A stretch of DNA of 64,000 nt from Centrapalus pauciflorus (GCA_020465985.1 JAANYP010007576.1:186001-250000), one strand, 5' to 3'; shown: positions 48,983 through 61,575, numbered from the stretch's first letter. Numbers and translations are program-made. The notes: generated by a model from the letters alone, not told the origin.

Positions 48983-50601
48983 GTGCAGGGCAACCACAGG
49001 TCTCCTCATAGATCAAGATGGCATCTGGACAGTGGATGCTCTAGGCACATGACAGGCAATTCTGAATGCTTGTCAAATTTCAAAGGTTTTGATGGAGGTT
49101 TTGTTGCATTTGGAGGCAACTCAAAAGGAGGTAAGGTTACAGGTAAAGGTACTGTTAATGCAGGCAACATGACATTCCATGATGTTCTGTACGTTGAACA
49201 GCTTAAGTACAATTTATTAAGTGTCTCTCAAATCTGTGACAAACAAAACACTGTTTTGTTCACAGATTCTGAATGCATTGTTCTCTCTAAAGATTTCAAA
49301 GTTCCTGAAAATCTTGTTTTACTTAGAACACCAAGAAAGGACAATGTTTACTGCCTGGACACAGATCTTTTACCTAAGTCAAATACTTTAAGCTGTTTAA
49401 TATCCAGAGCATCATCAAATGAGTCTGCTCTTTGGCATAGAAGGATGTGTCACATGAACTTCAAGTCCATGAATATTTTAGTCAAAAAGAATCTGGTAAG
49501 AGGCTTACCACAAAAGTTGTTCATCTGTGATGATCACTGTGTAGCATGCCTTAAAGGTAAGTAACACAAAACTTCTCATAAGGCCAAAGAAATAAGTTCA
49601 ATCTCATCTGTTCTTCAGTTGCTACATATGGATCTATTTGGTCCAAATTCTGTTTTGAGTTTAAATAAAAGGGCTTACTGTTTGGTCATTGTTGATGATT
49701 TCACCAGATTTACTTGGGTTTACTTTCTTAGGTCCAAAGATGAAACTGCTGAACTAGTTAAGTCTTTTATCCTTAAGATAGAAAACCAATCCAATTCCAA
49801 AGTTAAGGTGATAAGATCAGACAATGGAACTGAATTTAAAAATCTCATTCTAAACAGTTTCTGTGAGTCCAAAGGTATTGCTAGACAATACAGTGCACCA
49901 AGAACACCACAGCAAAATGGTGTAGCTGAAAGAAAGAACAGAACATTAATTGAGGCTGCTAGAACAATGCTAGCTGATTCAAATCTGCCAATGACTTTCT
50001 GGGCAGAAGCTGTTAATACAGCCTGTTATGTTCTAAATAGGGTTCAAGTAGTTCAATCACAAGGGAAAACTCCCTATGAGTTATTCCATAACAGAAGTCC
50101 CCTAATAGCTTTCTTCAAGCCCTTTGGATGCCCATGTACTATCCTTCACACTAAGACTCACTTAGGGAAGTTTGAAAGTAAGGCAGAAGAAGGATTCTTT
50201 GTAGGATACTCAACTCAAAGCAAAGCCTATAGAGTATACAACAGTGTGTCTAAAACAATTGAAGAAAGTGCCAATGTTGAGTTTAATGAAAATACTGCTA
50301 ATATCAAAGGCACTGGTCCTGATTGGTTGTTTGATTTAGATTCACTAACAAATTCTCTGAGCATTGTTGAGTATACTGCAGAAGCTGATGCATACAGGGT
50401 TGAAGCTGCTAACACGAATTCTCATGCTGCCAATACAATTTCTCATGCTGTTGGCACAAAGTTTCAGACTGCTGCAGATTCACCAAGTTGGGATGATTAC
50501 ATCACTCTACCACTTCTGTCATGTGATCCTCCAGGGTTCCTAAATGCTCCACTTAATGCAAATCCAGACACTGAAGTGCCATTTCCAAGTCCTGACAGTA
50601 C
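48983..50601 (+). pseudogene. pol of element 2, first part (protease, integrase)
   Basis: The protease site HLDSGCSRHMTG (about 49021-49056) keeps its catalytic Asp. GAG-pre-integrase follows (ALWHRRMCHMNF, about 49426). An in-frame TAA lies at 49562-49564. The integrase core then has HMDLFGP, RSDNGTEF and NGVAERKNRT, i.e. the D,D,E catalytic residues. After the core comes a region rich in Asn/Ala/His, and the frame is interrupted at 50602 by the Gypsy insertion. The relation to gag needs a frame change near 48966. Confidence 0.88.
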
Positions 50602-52569
50602 TGTAACATCCCAAATTTCAAATATATGTAATTTGCAATTTTAAGACTTAATTATTGTACTTATGGAATATTATATCAATTTAAGCTACTTTTGATCATA
50701 TTATCAGTAAAATAAGAAAATACGAAGTTGAGGGGAATAATGTGCAAATGGGTCAAAATAGAAATATAAAGGGGAAAACCCTTTCATTTCCACAAACTCA
50801 CTCTCTCTCTACTCTCTCTCTCTCTAAACCGTACTCTCACTCTCTCTCGACTTTAATCCAAGAAAACCCAAGAACTCAACAATTTCAAGTGCAAAAGTTG
50901 GATTCAAGTAGCAAATTAGGAACTATAACTGCTGCAACAAACGATTCGAGGTAAAAATCATTCAATCTTTCGGATTTATGAAGTTTTGGTTCGGTTTTTA
51001 TGAAAACCGATTTCTAAGGTTTAAGAGGCAAATGTGTATGCATGTTGGAAATAATTGTGGGAATGTTAAAATCGAGCATATATGTTGTAGTATACCAAAT
51101 TTCAGATTCAAATTCCACTCCTAAGTACGATTTCTGAAATTATGTGTGTGTTTTAGTGTGTGTTCATCGAGACCCATAGAAAAATGGACAATAAATGGGT
51201 TGATTTGGTATGTTAGTGTTATGATATAAGTTAAATAAGTACATTTAAGTTCATTTGTACAACTTTTGTTAATGAAACATTCAAAAATGGTCCAAACATA
51301 ATTTCTGGAAAATGTTGGAAAATATGCAAGTATGAACCCGGTTCGGACGATGATCCATCCGAATTCGGATCATCATCCTAGTTCGGACCTACAGTGTTCG
51401 GACCAAATACAATTCGGACCCCATACCTATTTCGGATCCGTCAATTTCGGATCACCTCAATTTCGGACACCAACCTATTTCGGACACTAGCCTACTTCGG
51501 ACCACCCCCATTTCGGACCCAACTAATCCGGATCACCCATTTCGGATCCACCCCAATTCGGACCAAGGACCAATTTCGGACCACTTATATTTCGGACCAT
51601 CCGAATTCGGATGTGGTCCGAAATCAGAACCAATTACACTTATTTTCAGAATACAATTTTTAAGCAATTACTGACACAAGTTCACTATTACACTTACATT
51701 ACAGATCATTGTGGTGTTATCAAAACACACATTGATTCAGGATCAAGTCACAAAACCAATCACTGTGAGTAACAGATTGTCATTCGAACATTTATTGTTT
51801 TTACATTCATGTTTATACATTCAATGGCATGTTCACGTTGTTCATATACTTCATTTGGCACTCATGAAATGATTTGTTGTTATGATGCACACTCGTACTT
51901 GACATGTAACACACATGTAGCTTGCGTTCATTTGAAAGTGCATCTATTTACATCATGCTTGCACTGCATGATCATTACTTCATAATCTGATGCGACCTGG
52001 ACTGGGGCTGACAGCAGGCCACTGTCGGGGACTGATCATCCCACTCGTATCCCATCAGGTTCGGCACATCCCCGATCAGCATATTGAACTGCCACCCCAT
52101 GCTAGCACTGCATGGTTTACTCACACATTGAGGCTTTCACTGCCGTTTTCACATACATGGGGCTTACACTGCCCATGGTTAAGCATTGCATGTAAAGAAA
52201 TATTTGTTGTATGTATAATCTGTTATCTCACTAAGCATTTAGCTTACTGTTGACTCACATTGTTTACAGGCAAAGGCAAGAGTGTAGCTGGACCATCTAC
52301 TTAAGCATATCAAATCAATATCCCGGAGACCTTAGTAGCTATTGGTACTTGAATGTAATAGCTTTGGGCTGGGATTTCTACTTCTAAAACAATTATGTTG
52401 ATGTAATAGTTAGACTCTTATCACTGTAGACATGTATTCTATTGCTTTAGTGTGGATTTGCTTAATTCTAATTTAAGTATTCAATTTCAATTATCATGAT
52501 TACTCATTGGGTTGTTAGTCGATCCTGGTGATTGCTACAATTATTTCATTAATTAACAAGGACGTCACA
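50602..52569 (+). repeat. 5' LTR of the Gypsy element
   Basis: 1968 bp. TATAAAG lies at 50765-50771, followed by a CT-rich start region (about 50803-50850), so U3 is only about 190 bp and most of the LTR is transcribed leader. The transcribed part shows exon/intron-like signals: donor GTAAAA at 50951, acceptor ...ATTACAG ending 51704, donor GTGAGT at 51765, and acceptor ...TTTACAG ending 52269. This is inference from splice consensus only. Confidence 0.9.
51342..51622. repeat. TTCGGA motif array in the 5' LTR
   Basis: About sixteen forward copies of TTCGGA(C/T) in 270 bp at irregular spacing of about 12-25 bp, each with a CpG, closing with an inverted TCCGAA. It lies within the first putative LTR intron. 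An open frame through it (51394-51663) is only a translation of the repeat. Confidence 0.85.
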
Positions 52570-52572
52570 GTT

Positions 52573-52584
52573 TGGTATCAGAGC
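52573..52584 (+). other. Primer-binding site of the Gypsy element
   Basis: TGGTATCAGAGC, three bases after the 5' LTR. Confidence 0.92.
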
Positions 52585-52772
52585 ATTAGTTTGAGGTTTC
52601 AAGTGTCCGCGAGGACTTGGACTCAAACTTAGGTTATGATATTAGAATGAACTTCTAAGTAATGATCTGAACTAAGATAGGATTGACATGCACACGGGGA
52701 AACACAAAGGGTAACTGTACACTTAGGACTTACAAATAAATGTTCTAAATATAAGTTGTTATATTTCAGAAC

Positions 52773-55700
52773 ATGTCAGGAGACGATATGACTCCTCAGC
52801 AAATGTTCCAGATGATGCAAGCTCTCATGGAACAAAACAATGAGCTACAATCCAAATGAATGGCTGAGCAGGCTCAGTCATTTGCTGACCAATTAAGGGC
52901 CAGAGATGAGGCCGAGGCAAAACGAAAGGCCGATAAGCGAAAGAACAAGGAACAACAACAGGACGACCAGGAGGAAAGACAAGATACTGGGTCTTCTAAC
53001 CGATCAAGGGGTTGCAGATTTAAGGACTTCAAAAGTAACGGAGCTGTTACTTTTGATGGAACTGGAGACGCAGTCACTGCACTGGAATGGATCACCACCA
53101 CGGAACGAACTTTCAGGATCAGCGACTGCGCTGATAAAGATATGGTTCGCTTTGCAACCACTATGTTTGCAAGGGACGCTGTTATGTGGTGGGATGCAAT
53201 GACACATGTGCTGACGATGGAGGTAGTGTCACACATGTCTTGGAACGAGTTCAAGGAAGTATTCTCCCAGCAATATTGTCCTACTGATGAGAAGCGCCGT
53301 CTCGAGGCAAAGTTCTTGAACTTAACTCAGGGAACGAAAACGGTTACACAATATGCCGTTGAGTTCACCCGGTTAAGTTTGTTTGCACCGCATCAAGTTG
53401 ACACAGAAGAAAGAAAAATAGCCTGGTTTGAGGCCGGATTGGATTATGAGATACGCCGAACCATAAGTGGGGTTCGTTATACAACTTTTGCTGGTTTGCT
53501 TGAGGCTGCTCGAAATGTGGAGCAGATTGTCTTGATGTCTGGTTATGTTATCGGGTCAGCCGCCACATCACCGACTCAACCGTCGCCGCCAAAAAGGCAG
53601 CGGGAGTCTGGATCTTCCCGATTCTCTTCTCAATCCCATCAACAATCATCATCACCCAAAAAGGGAAGGGCCTTTTCGGCCAGTTCTGAAATGAGAGACT
53701 GCAGGAGGTGCAGGAAATCGCACTCTGGGGAGTGCAAAGCTCAAGTCATGTATTGCTTCTGCTGTGGGCAGAAGGGCCATCATTGGGAACATTGTCCTCG
53801 AAAGGACGATGCGTGCTACAACTGCCACAGACTTGGCCATTTTTCAAGGGACTGCTCGAAACCCCCAAGAGATCAAAACGTTCAGCAATCAACGGCAAGA
53901 TCTTCTGCAGCATCCACTGCTCGCAGGGATCAATCTCATAGGGCTCCAACAAGGGCATTCCAAATCACAGCTGAAGAAGCAAAGGATGACCCGGAGGTGG
54001 TCACTGGTACGTTCTATGTTAATTCCATTCCTGCACGTGTATTGTTTGACTCTGGAGCAAATCGTTCATTTGTCTCCACTGCATTTACTCGTCAATTCAA
54101 TATGCCCACTTCGAAACTACAATTTGTACTTGATATAGAGACTGCTAGCAATATGTTAGTAAAAGCAGACAAAGTATATAGGAATTGTACATTATTGGTA
54201 GAAGACGTAGTATTCAATATAGATCTGATCCCTATGGAGTTCGGGGAATTCGATGTCATAGTAGGCATGGACTGGTTAGTTCATAATGAGGCCCAAATCG
54301 TTTGCAAGAAAAGAATGATCAAGATTACCACTCCCGAGGGCCGAGACATATGCATTTATGGTGATAGACACAAAGGCGACTTATGCCTTATTTCAATTGC
54401 AAAAGCCCGAAAGCACGTGGCTAAGGGTTGTTCAGCTTATTTAGCCTACGCTGTCGATGCAAAGGCTGAAGTTCAATCTCCTTCCACCATTCCCGTTGTT
54501 TCCGAATTTCCTGATGTCTTTCCAGAAGATATCTCGGGATTGCCACCTGATCGCCAAGTGGAATTCCGCATTGATCTCATCCCTGGAGCTGCTCCAATAG
54601 CAAAAGCTCCGTACCGTCTAGCTCCTGCAGAAATGCAGGAAATGATGAAGCAGTTACAGGAGTTGCTCGACAAGGGTTTCATCCGCCCAAGTTCATCTCC
54701 TTGGGGCGCTCCTGTTCTGTTCGTCAAGAAGAAGGATGGCACATTACGTATGTGCATCGACTACCGGGAACTCAACAAAGTCACAATCAAGAACAAATAC
54801 CCGTTGCCCCGGATTGATGATCTCTTCGACCAGTTACAAGGCGCAAGCTACTTCTCGAAGATTGATCTTCGTTCGGGTTATCACCAACTTAAAGTACACC
54901 CGGATGATATTCCAAAGACGGCCTTCAGAACTCGTTACGGACACTACATGTTTCTGGTAATGCCATTCGGTCTTACAAATGCGCCGGCTGCTTTCATGGA
55001 TCTCATGAATCGAGTCTGCCGACCAATGCTCGACAAATCTGTCATCGTGTTCATCGATGACATTCTCATATATTCAAAAACCGAAGAGGATCATGCAGCA
55101 CATCTGCGAGAATTGCTAGAGTTGCTGCGCAAAGAGCGACTTTATGCCAAATTCTCGAAGTGTGAATTCTGGTTGAGGCAGGTACGTCTCAACATTCAAA
55201 ACAATTTCATGATCCTTATACTTAATCATAAACTCGTTGTTAGCTTGTACTTACTCAAAATTTAATTCAGATCCAATTCTTGGGGCACGTGATATCTGGT
55301 GCTGGGATTGCTGTTGATCCTGCAAAGATCGAAGCTATCCAGAACTGGGAATCACCCGGCAACGCCTCAGAGATTCGGAGTTTTCTGGGATTGGCTTGTT
55401 ACTACCGCCGATTCATCAAAGACTTCTCAAAGATCGCCGTTCCGCTAACAAAGCTTACTCGCAAGAATGCTACTTTCTTTTGGAAAGAAGAACAGCAAGT
55501 AGCCTTTGACGAACTGAAGAATCTGCTAAGTGAAGCACCTGTGTTAGCCCTGCCTGAAGGGAACGAAGACTTTGTTGTCTATACAGATGCATCAGGCACG
55601 GGTTTGGGTGCTGTACTAATGCAAAGAGGAAACGTCATAGCATATGCTTCTAGACAACTCAAACCACATGAGAAAGATTACTCTACTCATGATCTAGAGC

Positions 55701-57409
55701 TAACTGCTGTGACTTTCGCTCTCAAGTTATGGAGACACTATTTGTACGGAACCAAGTGTCAGCTCTACACTGATCACAAGAGTTTAAAGTATATATTCAG
55801 TCAGAAGGACTTGAATATGAGGCAAAGAAGGTCAATGGAGCTGATAAAAGATTACGACTGTGAGATTCTCTATCATCCAGGGAAGGCCAACGTAGTGGCC
55901 GATGCTCTAAGTCGAAAAGCATACTGCAAGGCATATTGCTATGCCTTGACTTCTACAATTTTGACCTCAACTATTATAGATGATGTTAGGGCTGCTCAGT
56001 TACAGGCCCTAAAAGAAGGGAATGTTAAAGACGAAGATATCAGAATTCAGTTGCCATTAATGCAAGATGATGGAACTGGACTAAAGGGTGTGTATGGCAG
56101 AGTGTGGGTTCCCAAGTTCGGGAACATGAGAGATGTAATTCTCGAGGAGGCTCATCAATCTAAATTCTCAATTCATCCTGGCAGCACAAAAATGTACAAC
56201 GACCTGAAGGCCGACTTCTGGTGGCCAGGATTGAAAAGAGATGTCGGTTAGTATGTTGAAAGGTGCAGAACTTGTCGTCTAGTCAAAGCCGAGCACCAAC
56301 AGCCCTATGGTAGTATGCAACCTCTTCCTATCCCTGAATGGAAGTGGGACCATATTACTATGGACTTCGTAACGAAGCTGCCCAAGACTCGTCGTCAACA
56401 TGATGCCATTTGGGTCATTGTTGACCGACTGACAAAATCTGCTCACTTCATTCCAATCCAAGAAACTTATTCACTCGACCGTCTTGCCCAGATCTACGTA
56501 AACGAAATCGTTATTAGGCATGGTGTGCCTAAGTCTATTGTCTCCGACCGAGATAGTAGATTCACTTCCAACTTCTGGGCTGCTTTACAAAACGGTCTTG
56601 GTACTCGTATCGCAATGAGTACTGCCTATAGACCCCAATCTGATGGTCAAAGTGAAAGAACAATTTTAACCCTCGAAGACATGCTCAGAGCGTGTGTCAT
56701 GGATTTGGGTGGTAATTGGGACGATCACCTCCCATTGGTTGAATTCTCCTACAACAACAGTTACCATTCCACTATCAAGATGGCACCGTTCGAGTTTCTG
56801 TACGGAAGAAAATGTAGGACTCCAACCTATTGGAGGGAAACAGGAGAAACTCCAATAGCCGTTCCTGCTTTGCTACAAGAAACCAATGAAAAGATACAAC
56901 TCATTCGGCAGTACATGAAAACGGCACAAGATCGGCAAAAGAATTACCACGATCGCCGTCATAAAGCAATAGAGTTTCAAAAGGACGATTGGGTATACTT
57001 AAAAGTTTCCCCAATGAAAGGTGTTACAAGATTCGTAAAGCGAGGAAAGTTATCACCTCGATTCATAGGACCATTCAAGATACTAGAAAGAGTTGGTAAT
57101 CAGTCCTATCATTTGGAATTGCCGGAAGAATTGTCAAGTGTTCACCCAGTCTTTCATGTTGGGTTCTTAAGGAAAAGTCTGGTGCCCGAGAGGGAACCAT
57201 GGACTGATCACTCAGACATTAAGATTGACGAACGGCTAAGGTTCGTTGATGAGCCGGAGTGCATTTTGGAGACAAAAGTCAAGAAACTACGTAACAAGGA
57301 AATCAGGATGGTGCTGGTCAAGTGGAAGCATCATCGGGGAGCTAATCATACTTGGGAATCGGAAGAAGATATGAAAACTAAGTACCCAAGTTTGTTTAGC
57401 ACAGCATGA
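52773..57409 (+). pseudogene. Gypsy gag-pol polyprotein with intron-like gap, stops and chromodomain
   Basis: Gag begins at the ATG at 52773 (MSGDDMTPQQMFQMM) but meets TGA at 52857-52859; the next ATG follows directly at 52860. From there 801 codons are open. They hold the retrotrans_gag domain, three Cys/His zinc-binding motifs at about residues 280-333 (CRRCRKSHSGEC, CFCCGQKGHHWEHC, CYNCHRLGHFSRDC), protease with LFDSGANRSF near residue 398, and RT with CIDYRELNK and the catalytic FIDDILIYS near residue 731. An 89-bp intron-like segment (55182-55270) then breaks the frame. RNase H (TDASG, 55583) and integrase (zinc-binding H/H/C/C at 56150-56280, then DFVTKLP, SDRDSRF and GQSERT) follow, with an in-frame TAG at 56249-56251 inside the zinc-binding part. 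The protein ends in a chromodomain (LVKWKHHRGANHTWE, about 57316-57360), which in chromoviruses targets insertion to marked chromatin. The copy as written cannot make the full protein. Confidence 0.92.
55182..55270 (+). other. Candidate spliceosomal intron inside Gypsy pol
   Basis: CAG|GTACGT at the left and TTTAATTCAG|AT at the right enclose 89 AT-rich bases with an in-frame stop. Its length is not a multiple of three, yet removing it joins the flanking RT and RNase H-side frames without any other change. The flanking codons fall exactly where chromovirus RT is normally continuous. Confidence 0.75.
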
Positions 57410-57446
57410 CTTCGCGGACGAAGTATAGGCGTGGTGGAGCCCATGC

Positions 57447-59412
57447 TGTAACATCCCAAATTTCAAATATATGTAATTTGCAATTTTAAGACTTAATTAT
57501 TGTACTTATGGAATATTATATCAATTTAAGCTACTTTTGATCATATTATCAGTAAAATAAGAAAATACGAAGTTGAGGGGAATAATGTGCAAATGGGTCA
57601 AAATAGAAATATAAAGGGGAAAACCCTTTCATTTCCACAAACTCACTCTCTCTCTACTCTCTCTCTCTAAACCGTACTCTCACTCTCTCTCGGCTTTAAT
57701 CCAAGAAAACCCAAGAACTCAACAATTTCAAGTGCAAAAGTTGGATTCAAGTAGCAAATTAGGAACTATAACTGCTGCAACAAACGATTCGAGGTAAAAA
57801 TCATTCAATCATTCGGATTTATGAAGTTTTGGTTCCGTTTTTATGAAAACCGATTTCTAAGGTTTAAGAGGCAAATGTGTATGCATGTTGGAAATAATTG
57901 TGGGAATGTTAAAATCGAGCATATATGTTGTAGTATACCAAATTTCAGATTCAAATTCCACTCCTAAGTACGATTTCTGAAATTATGTGTGTGTTTTAGT
58001 GTGTGTTCATCGAGACTCATAGAAAAATGGACAATAAATGGGTTGATTTGGTATGTTAGTGTTATGATATAAGTTAAATAAGTACATTTAAGTTCATTTG
58101 TACAACTTTTGTTAATGAAACATTCAAAAATGGTCCAAACATAATTTCTGGAAAATGTTGGAAAATATGCAAGTATGAACCCGGTTCGGACGATGATCCA
58201 TCCGAATTCGGATCATCATCCTAGTTCGGACCTACAGTGTTCGGACCAAATACAATTCGGACCCCATACCTATTTCGGATCCGTCAATTTCGGATCACCT
58301 CAATTTCGGACACCAACCTATTTCGGACACTAGCCTACTTCGGACCACCCCCATTTCGGACCCAACTAATCCGGATCACCCATTTCGGATCCACCCCAAT
58401 TCGGACCAAGGACCAATTTCGGACCACTTATATTTCGGACCATCCGAATTCGGATGTGGTCCGAAATCAGAACCAATTACACTTATTTTCAGAATACAAT
58501 TTTTAAGCAATTACTGACACAAGTTCACTATTACACTTACATTACAGATCATTGTGGTGTTATCAAAACACACATTGATTCAGGATCAAGTCACAAAACC
58601 AATCACTGTGAGTAACAGATTGTCATTCGAACATTTATTGTTTTTACATTCATGTTTATACATTCAATGGCATGTTCACGTTGTTCATATACTTCATTTG
58701 GCACTCATGAAATGATTTGTTGTTATGATGCACACTCGTACTTGACATGTAACACACATGTAGCTTGCGTTCATTTGAAAGTGCATCTATTTACATCATG
58801 CTTGCACTGCATGATCATTACTTCATAATCTGATGCGACCTGGACTGGGGCTGACAGCAGGCCACTGTCGGGGACTGATCATCCCACTCGTATCCCATCA
58901 GGTTCGGCACATCCCCGATCAGCATATTGAACTGCCACCCCATGCTAGCACTGCATGGTTTACTCACACATTGAGGCTTTCACTGCCGTTTTCACATACA
59001 TGGGGCTTACACTGCCCATGGTTAAGCATTGCATGTAAAGAAATATTTGTTGTATGTATAATCTGTTATCTCACTAAGCATTTAGCTTACTGTTGACTCA
59101 CATTGTTTACAGGCAAAGGCAAGAGTGTAGCTGGACCATCTACTTAAGCATATCAAATCAATATCCCGGAGACCTTAGTAGCTATTGGTACTTGAATGTA
59201 ATAGCTTTGGGCTGGGATTTCTACTTCTAAAACAATTATGTTGATGTAATAGTTAGACTCTTATCACTGTAGACATGTATTCTATTGCTTTAGTGTGGAT
59301 TTGCTTAATTCTAATTTAAGAATTCAATTTCAATTATCATGATTACTCATTGGGTTGTTAGTCGATCCTGGTGATTGCTACAATTATTTCATTAATTAAC
59401 AAGGACGTCACA
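57447..59412 (+). repeat. 3' LTR of the Gypsy element
   Basis: 1966 bp, about 99.7% identical to the 5' LTR by eye. The expected polypurine tract upstream is weak (gtggtggagccc). Confidence 0.92.
58185..58465. repeat. TTCGGA motif array in the 3' LTR
   Basis: Same array as 51342-51622, without visible change. Confidence 0.85.
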
Positions 59413-61233
59413 AGTACAGCTCCAACACAAAAGGAAACAGTCCCAGATTCAAGTCAAGCTGTTCCAGAAACTGAACCATTCACTGGTTCTGATGGAGATG
59501 ATACAAACCTTGGAACTTCTTTTCAAACAGAGAGAGAGCCCACACTAAGAGTTCACAAGTATCACCCTCTCAATCAAATACTGGGTGATCCAAGCACTCC
59601 TGTTCAAACAAGGAAAATGGTTCACAATGAGACTGCTGCTGCTGAACAAGCAGTTCCTGAATTCAGTCTAGCTGCTTTTGAACATGCCTGTTTCATGTCT
59701 CAATTGGAACCTAAAAAGGCATCAGAAGCATTAAAAGATTCATCCTGGATTGAAGCTATGCAAGAAGAGCTTTTACAGTTCAAAATTCAGAATGTATGGA
59801 CTCTGGTGGATCTTCCTAAAGGAAAAAGAGCAATAGGTACAAGATGGGTGTTCAGAAACAAGAAGGATGAGAGAGGGATAGTCATCAAGAACAAAGCAAG
59901 ACTAGTAGCACAAGGGTACACTCAAGAAGAGGGAATAGATTATGATGATGTCTTTGCTCCAGTAGCAAGAATTGAAGCCATCAGACTATTTCTAGCATAT
60001 GCAAGTTTCAAAGGATTTAAAGTGTATCAAATGGATGTTAAGTCTGCTTTCCTGTATGGGACAATTGAAGAGGAAGTATATGTGTGTCAACCTCCTGGTT
60101 TTGAAGACTACAAGTATCCAGACAGGGTGTACAAGCTAGACAAAGCTCTCTATGGTCTTCACCAAGCCCCCAGAGCATGGTATGACACACTGTCATCATA
60201 TCTTCTACAGAATGGATTCAAGAGAGGCACTCTGGACAAAACACTCTTCACTAAATCCATCAAAGCTGAGATTCTACTTGTCCAAATCTATGTTGATGAC
60301 ATCATCTTTGGCTCAACTAATGATAGTTTGTGCAAAGAATTTGAGGCCCTAATGCACAAAAAGTTTCAAATGAGTTCAATGGGGGAACTCACATTCTTTC
60401 TAGGGCTGCAGGTTAAACAGCGGCCTACTGGTCTATTCATAAGTCAATCAAAGTATGTCAAAGACATATTTGAAAAGTTTGGCTATCAAGACACAAAGGT
60501 TGCAAGCACTCCAATGGATCATCATAAACAGCTCCATACAGACAAAGATGGCATAGATGTGGATATTCATCTATACAGATCCCTTATAGGATCTCTCATG
60601 TATCTTACATCTTCTAGACCTGATATAATGTTTGCTGTCTGTGTGTGTGCTAGGTTTCAATGCTCTCCAAAGGAATCTCACTTAGTTGCTGTTAAGAGAA
60701 TCTTTAGATATCTTAAAGGCCAACCACATTTAGGCCTATGGTATCCTAAAGACTCTCCTTTTGTACTAACTGCTTATTCTGACAGTGACTATGGTGGTTG
60801 CAACATTGACAGAAAATCCACAACTGGTGGATGCCAATACTTAGGAGCAAGACTGGTCTCTTGGCAATGCAAAAAGCAAACAACTGTCTCCACATCATCC
60901 ACTGAAGCAGAATACGTAGCAGCTGCAAGCTGCTGCTCCCAGGTAATGTGGATTCAAAATCAGCTAAGAGACTATGGTATGAATTTCTTATCCACTCCTA
61001 TTTATATTGACAATTAAAGTGCAATTAGCATTGTGCAAAACCCAGTGAAATTCCCAAAAACCAAGCATATAGAAATCAGGTTTCACTTCATCAGAGATTG
61101 TAATGAAAAGAAGTTAATCCAAGTTACCAAAATACATACAGATGATCAGCTAGCTGATCTATTTACAAAACCTTTTTATGTGGGAAGGTTCACTTTCCTA
61201 ATATCAAATATTGGTATGGTAAACATGGATTAA
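59413..61233 (+). pseudogene. pol of element 2, second part (RT and RNase H)
   Basis: The host pol frame resumes right after the AGTAC duplication. It covers the integrase-RT linker, the RT domain (WVFRNKKDERG, QMDVKSAFL, the catalytic YVDDIIFGS at about 60288-60314, LTFFLGLQVK) and the RNase H domain (DRKSTTGGCQ, STEAEYVAAAS). An in-frame TAA at 61015-61017 splits off the last stretch (KTKHIEIRFHF, ADLFTKPF), which ends at 61233. Apart from that stop, this RT/RNase H section is intact over about 535 codons. Confidence 0.9.
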
Positions 61234-61269
61234 TTGGTTTTCATTATTATCGACTCAGTATGCTAATTT

Positions 61270-61279
61270 AAGGGGGAGA
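61270..61279 (+). other. Polypurine-tract-like site after pol of element 2
   Basis: AAGGGGGAGA shortly after the end of pol. Sireviruses are known to carry purine tracts here as well as at the 3' LTR. Confidence 0.55.
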
Positions 61280-61575
61280 CACTGTTCAATTGAAAAGTTG
61301 CACAATTTTACACTAACAGCATGAGTATTTTCTCATGCTGCTAGTTCATTTTCTCGGACTGCTAGTTATTTTCACTTGATCTGTCAAAGTGTGCAGGGTA
61401 CTTGGGTAATTTCTCAAATGTGTGCGCGGGACCCAACCTTTTCGAAACCTTTAAAGGTCCCAGCTTCGTTCAGTTGTAACTACCAGTTACATATTCTTCT
61501 TCCACGGCCTCTTGCTTTCTCTCTGAACGAATCACACATTCTTCTTTCAAACCCTAAGCCATCGTTTCTTCATCA

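Larger units (their letters stand above)
50602..59412 (+). mobile_element. Ty3/Gypsy chromovirus (Tekay/Del-like), full length
   Basis: An 8.8-kb element with LTRs 50602-52569 and 57447-59412 and the 5-bp target duplication AGTAC (50597-50601 and 59413-59417). It is inserted in the pol frame of element 2. The polyprotein has the Gypsy order protease-RT-RNase H-integrase and ends in a chromodomain, which makes it a chromovirus; the LTR start TGTAACATCCC and long LTR suggest the Tekay/Del lineage. By eye the LTRs differ at five substitutions and one CT unit, so the insertion is young. Confidence 0.93.

Noticed and set aside
48318..48988. Possible intron between gag and protease of element 2 (donor GTAAGAGG, acceptor TTGTGCAG) with in-frame joining
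   Set aside because: It would delete the second zinc knuckle. A simple frameshift plus the nonsense codon explains the data, and in-phase joining has a one-in-three chance.
51394..51663. 89-codon frame in the Gypsy LTR, repeated at 58237
   Set aside because: It simply translates the TTCGGA array and lies in LTR noncoding sequence.
51990..52253. 87-codon frame in both Gypsy LTRs (also 58833)
   Set aside because: It lies within the transcribed LTR, has no domain resemblance, and is explained as noncoding leader.
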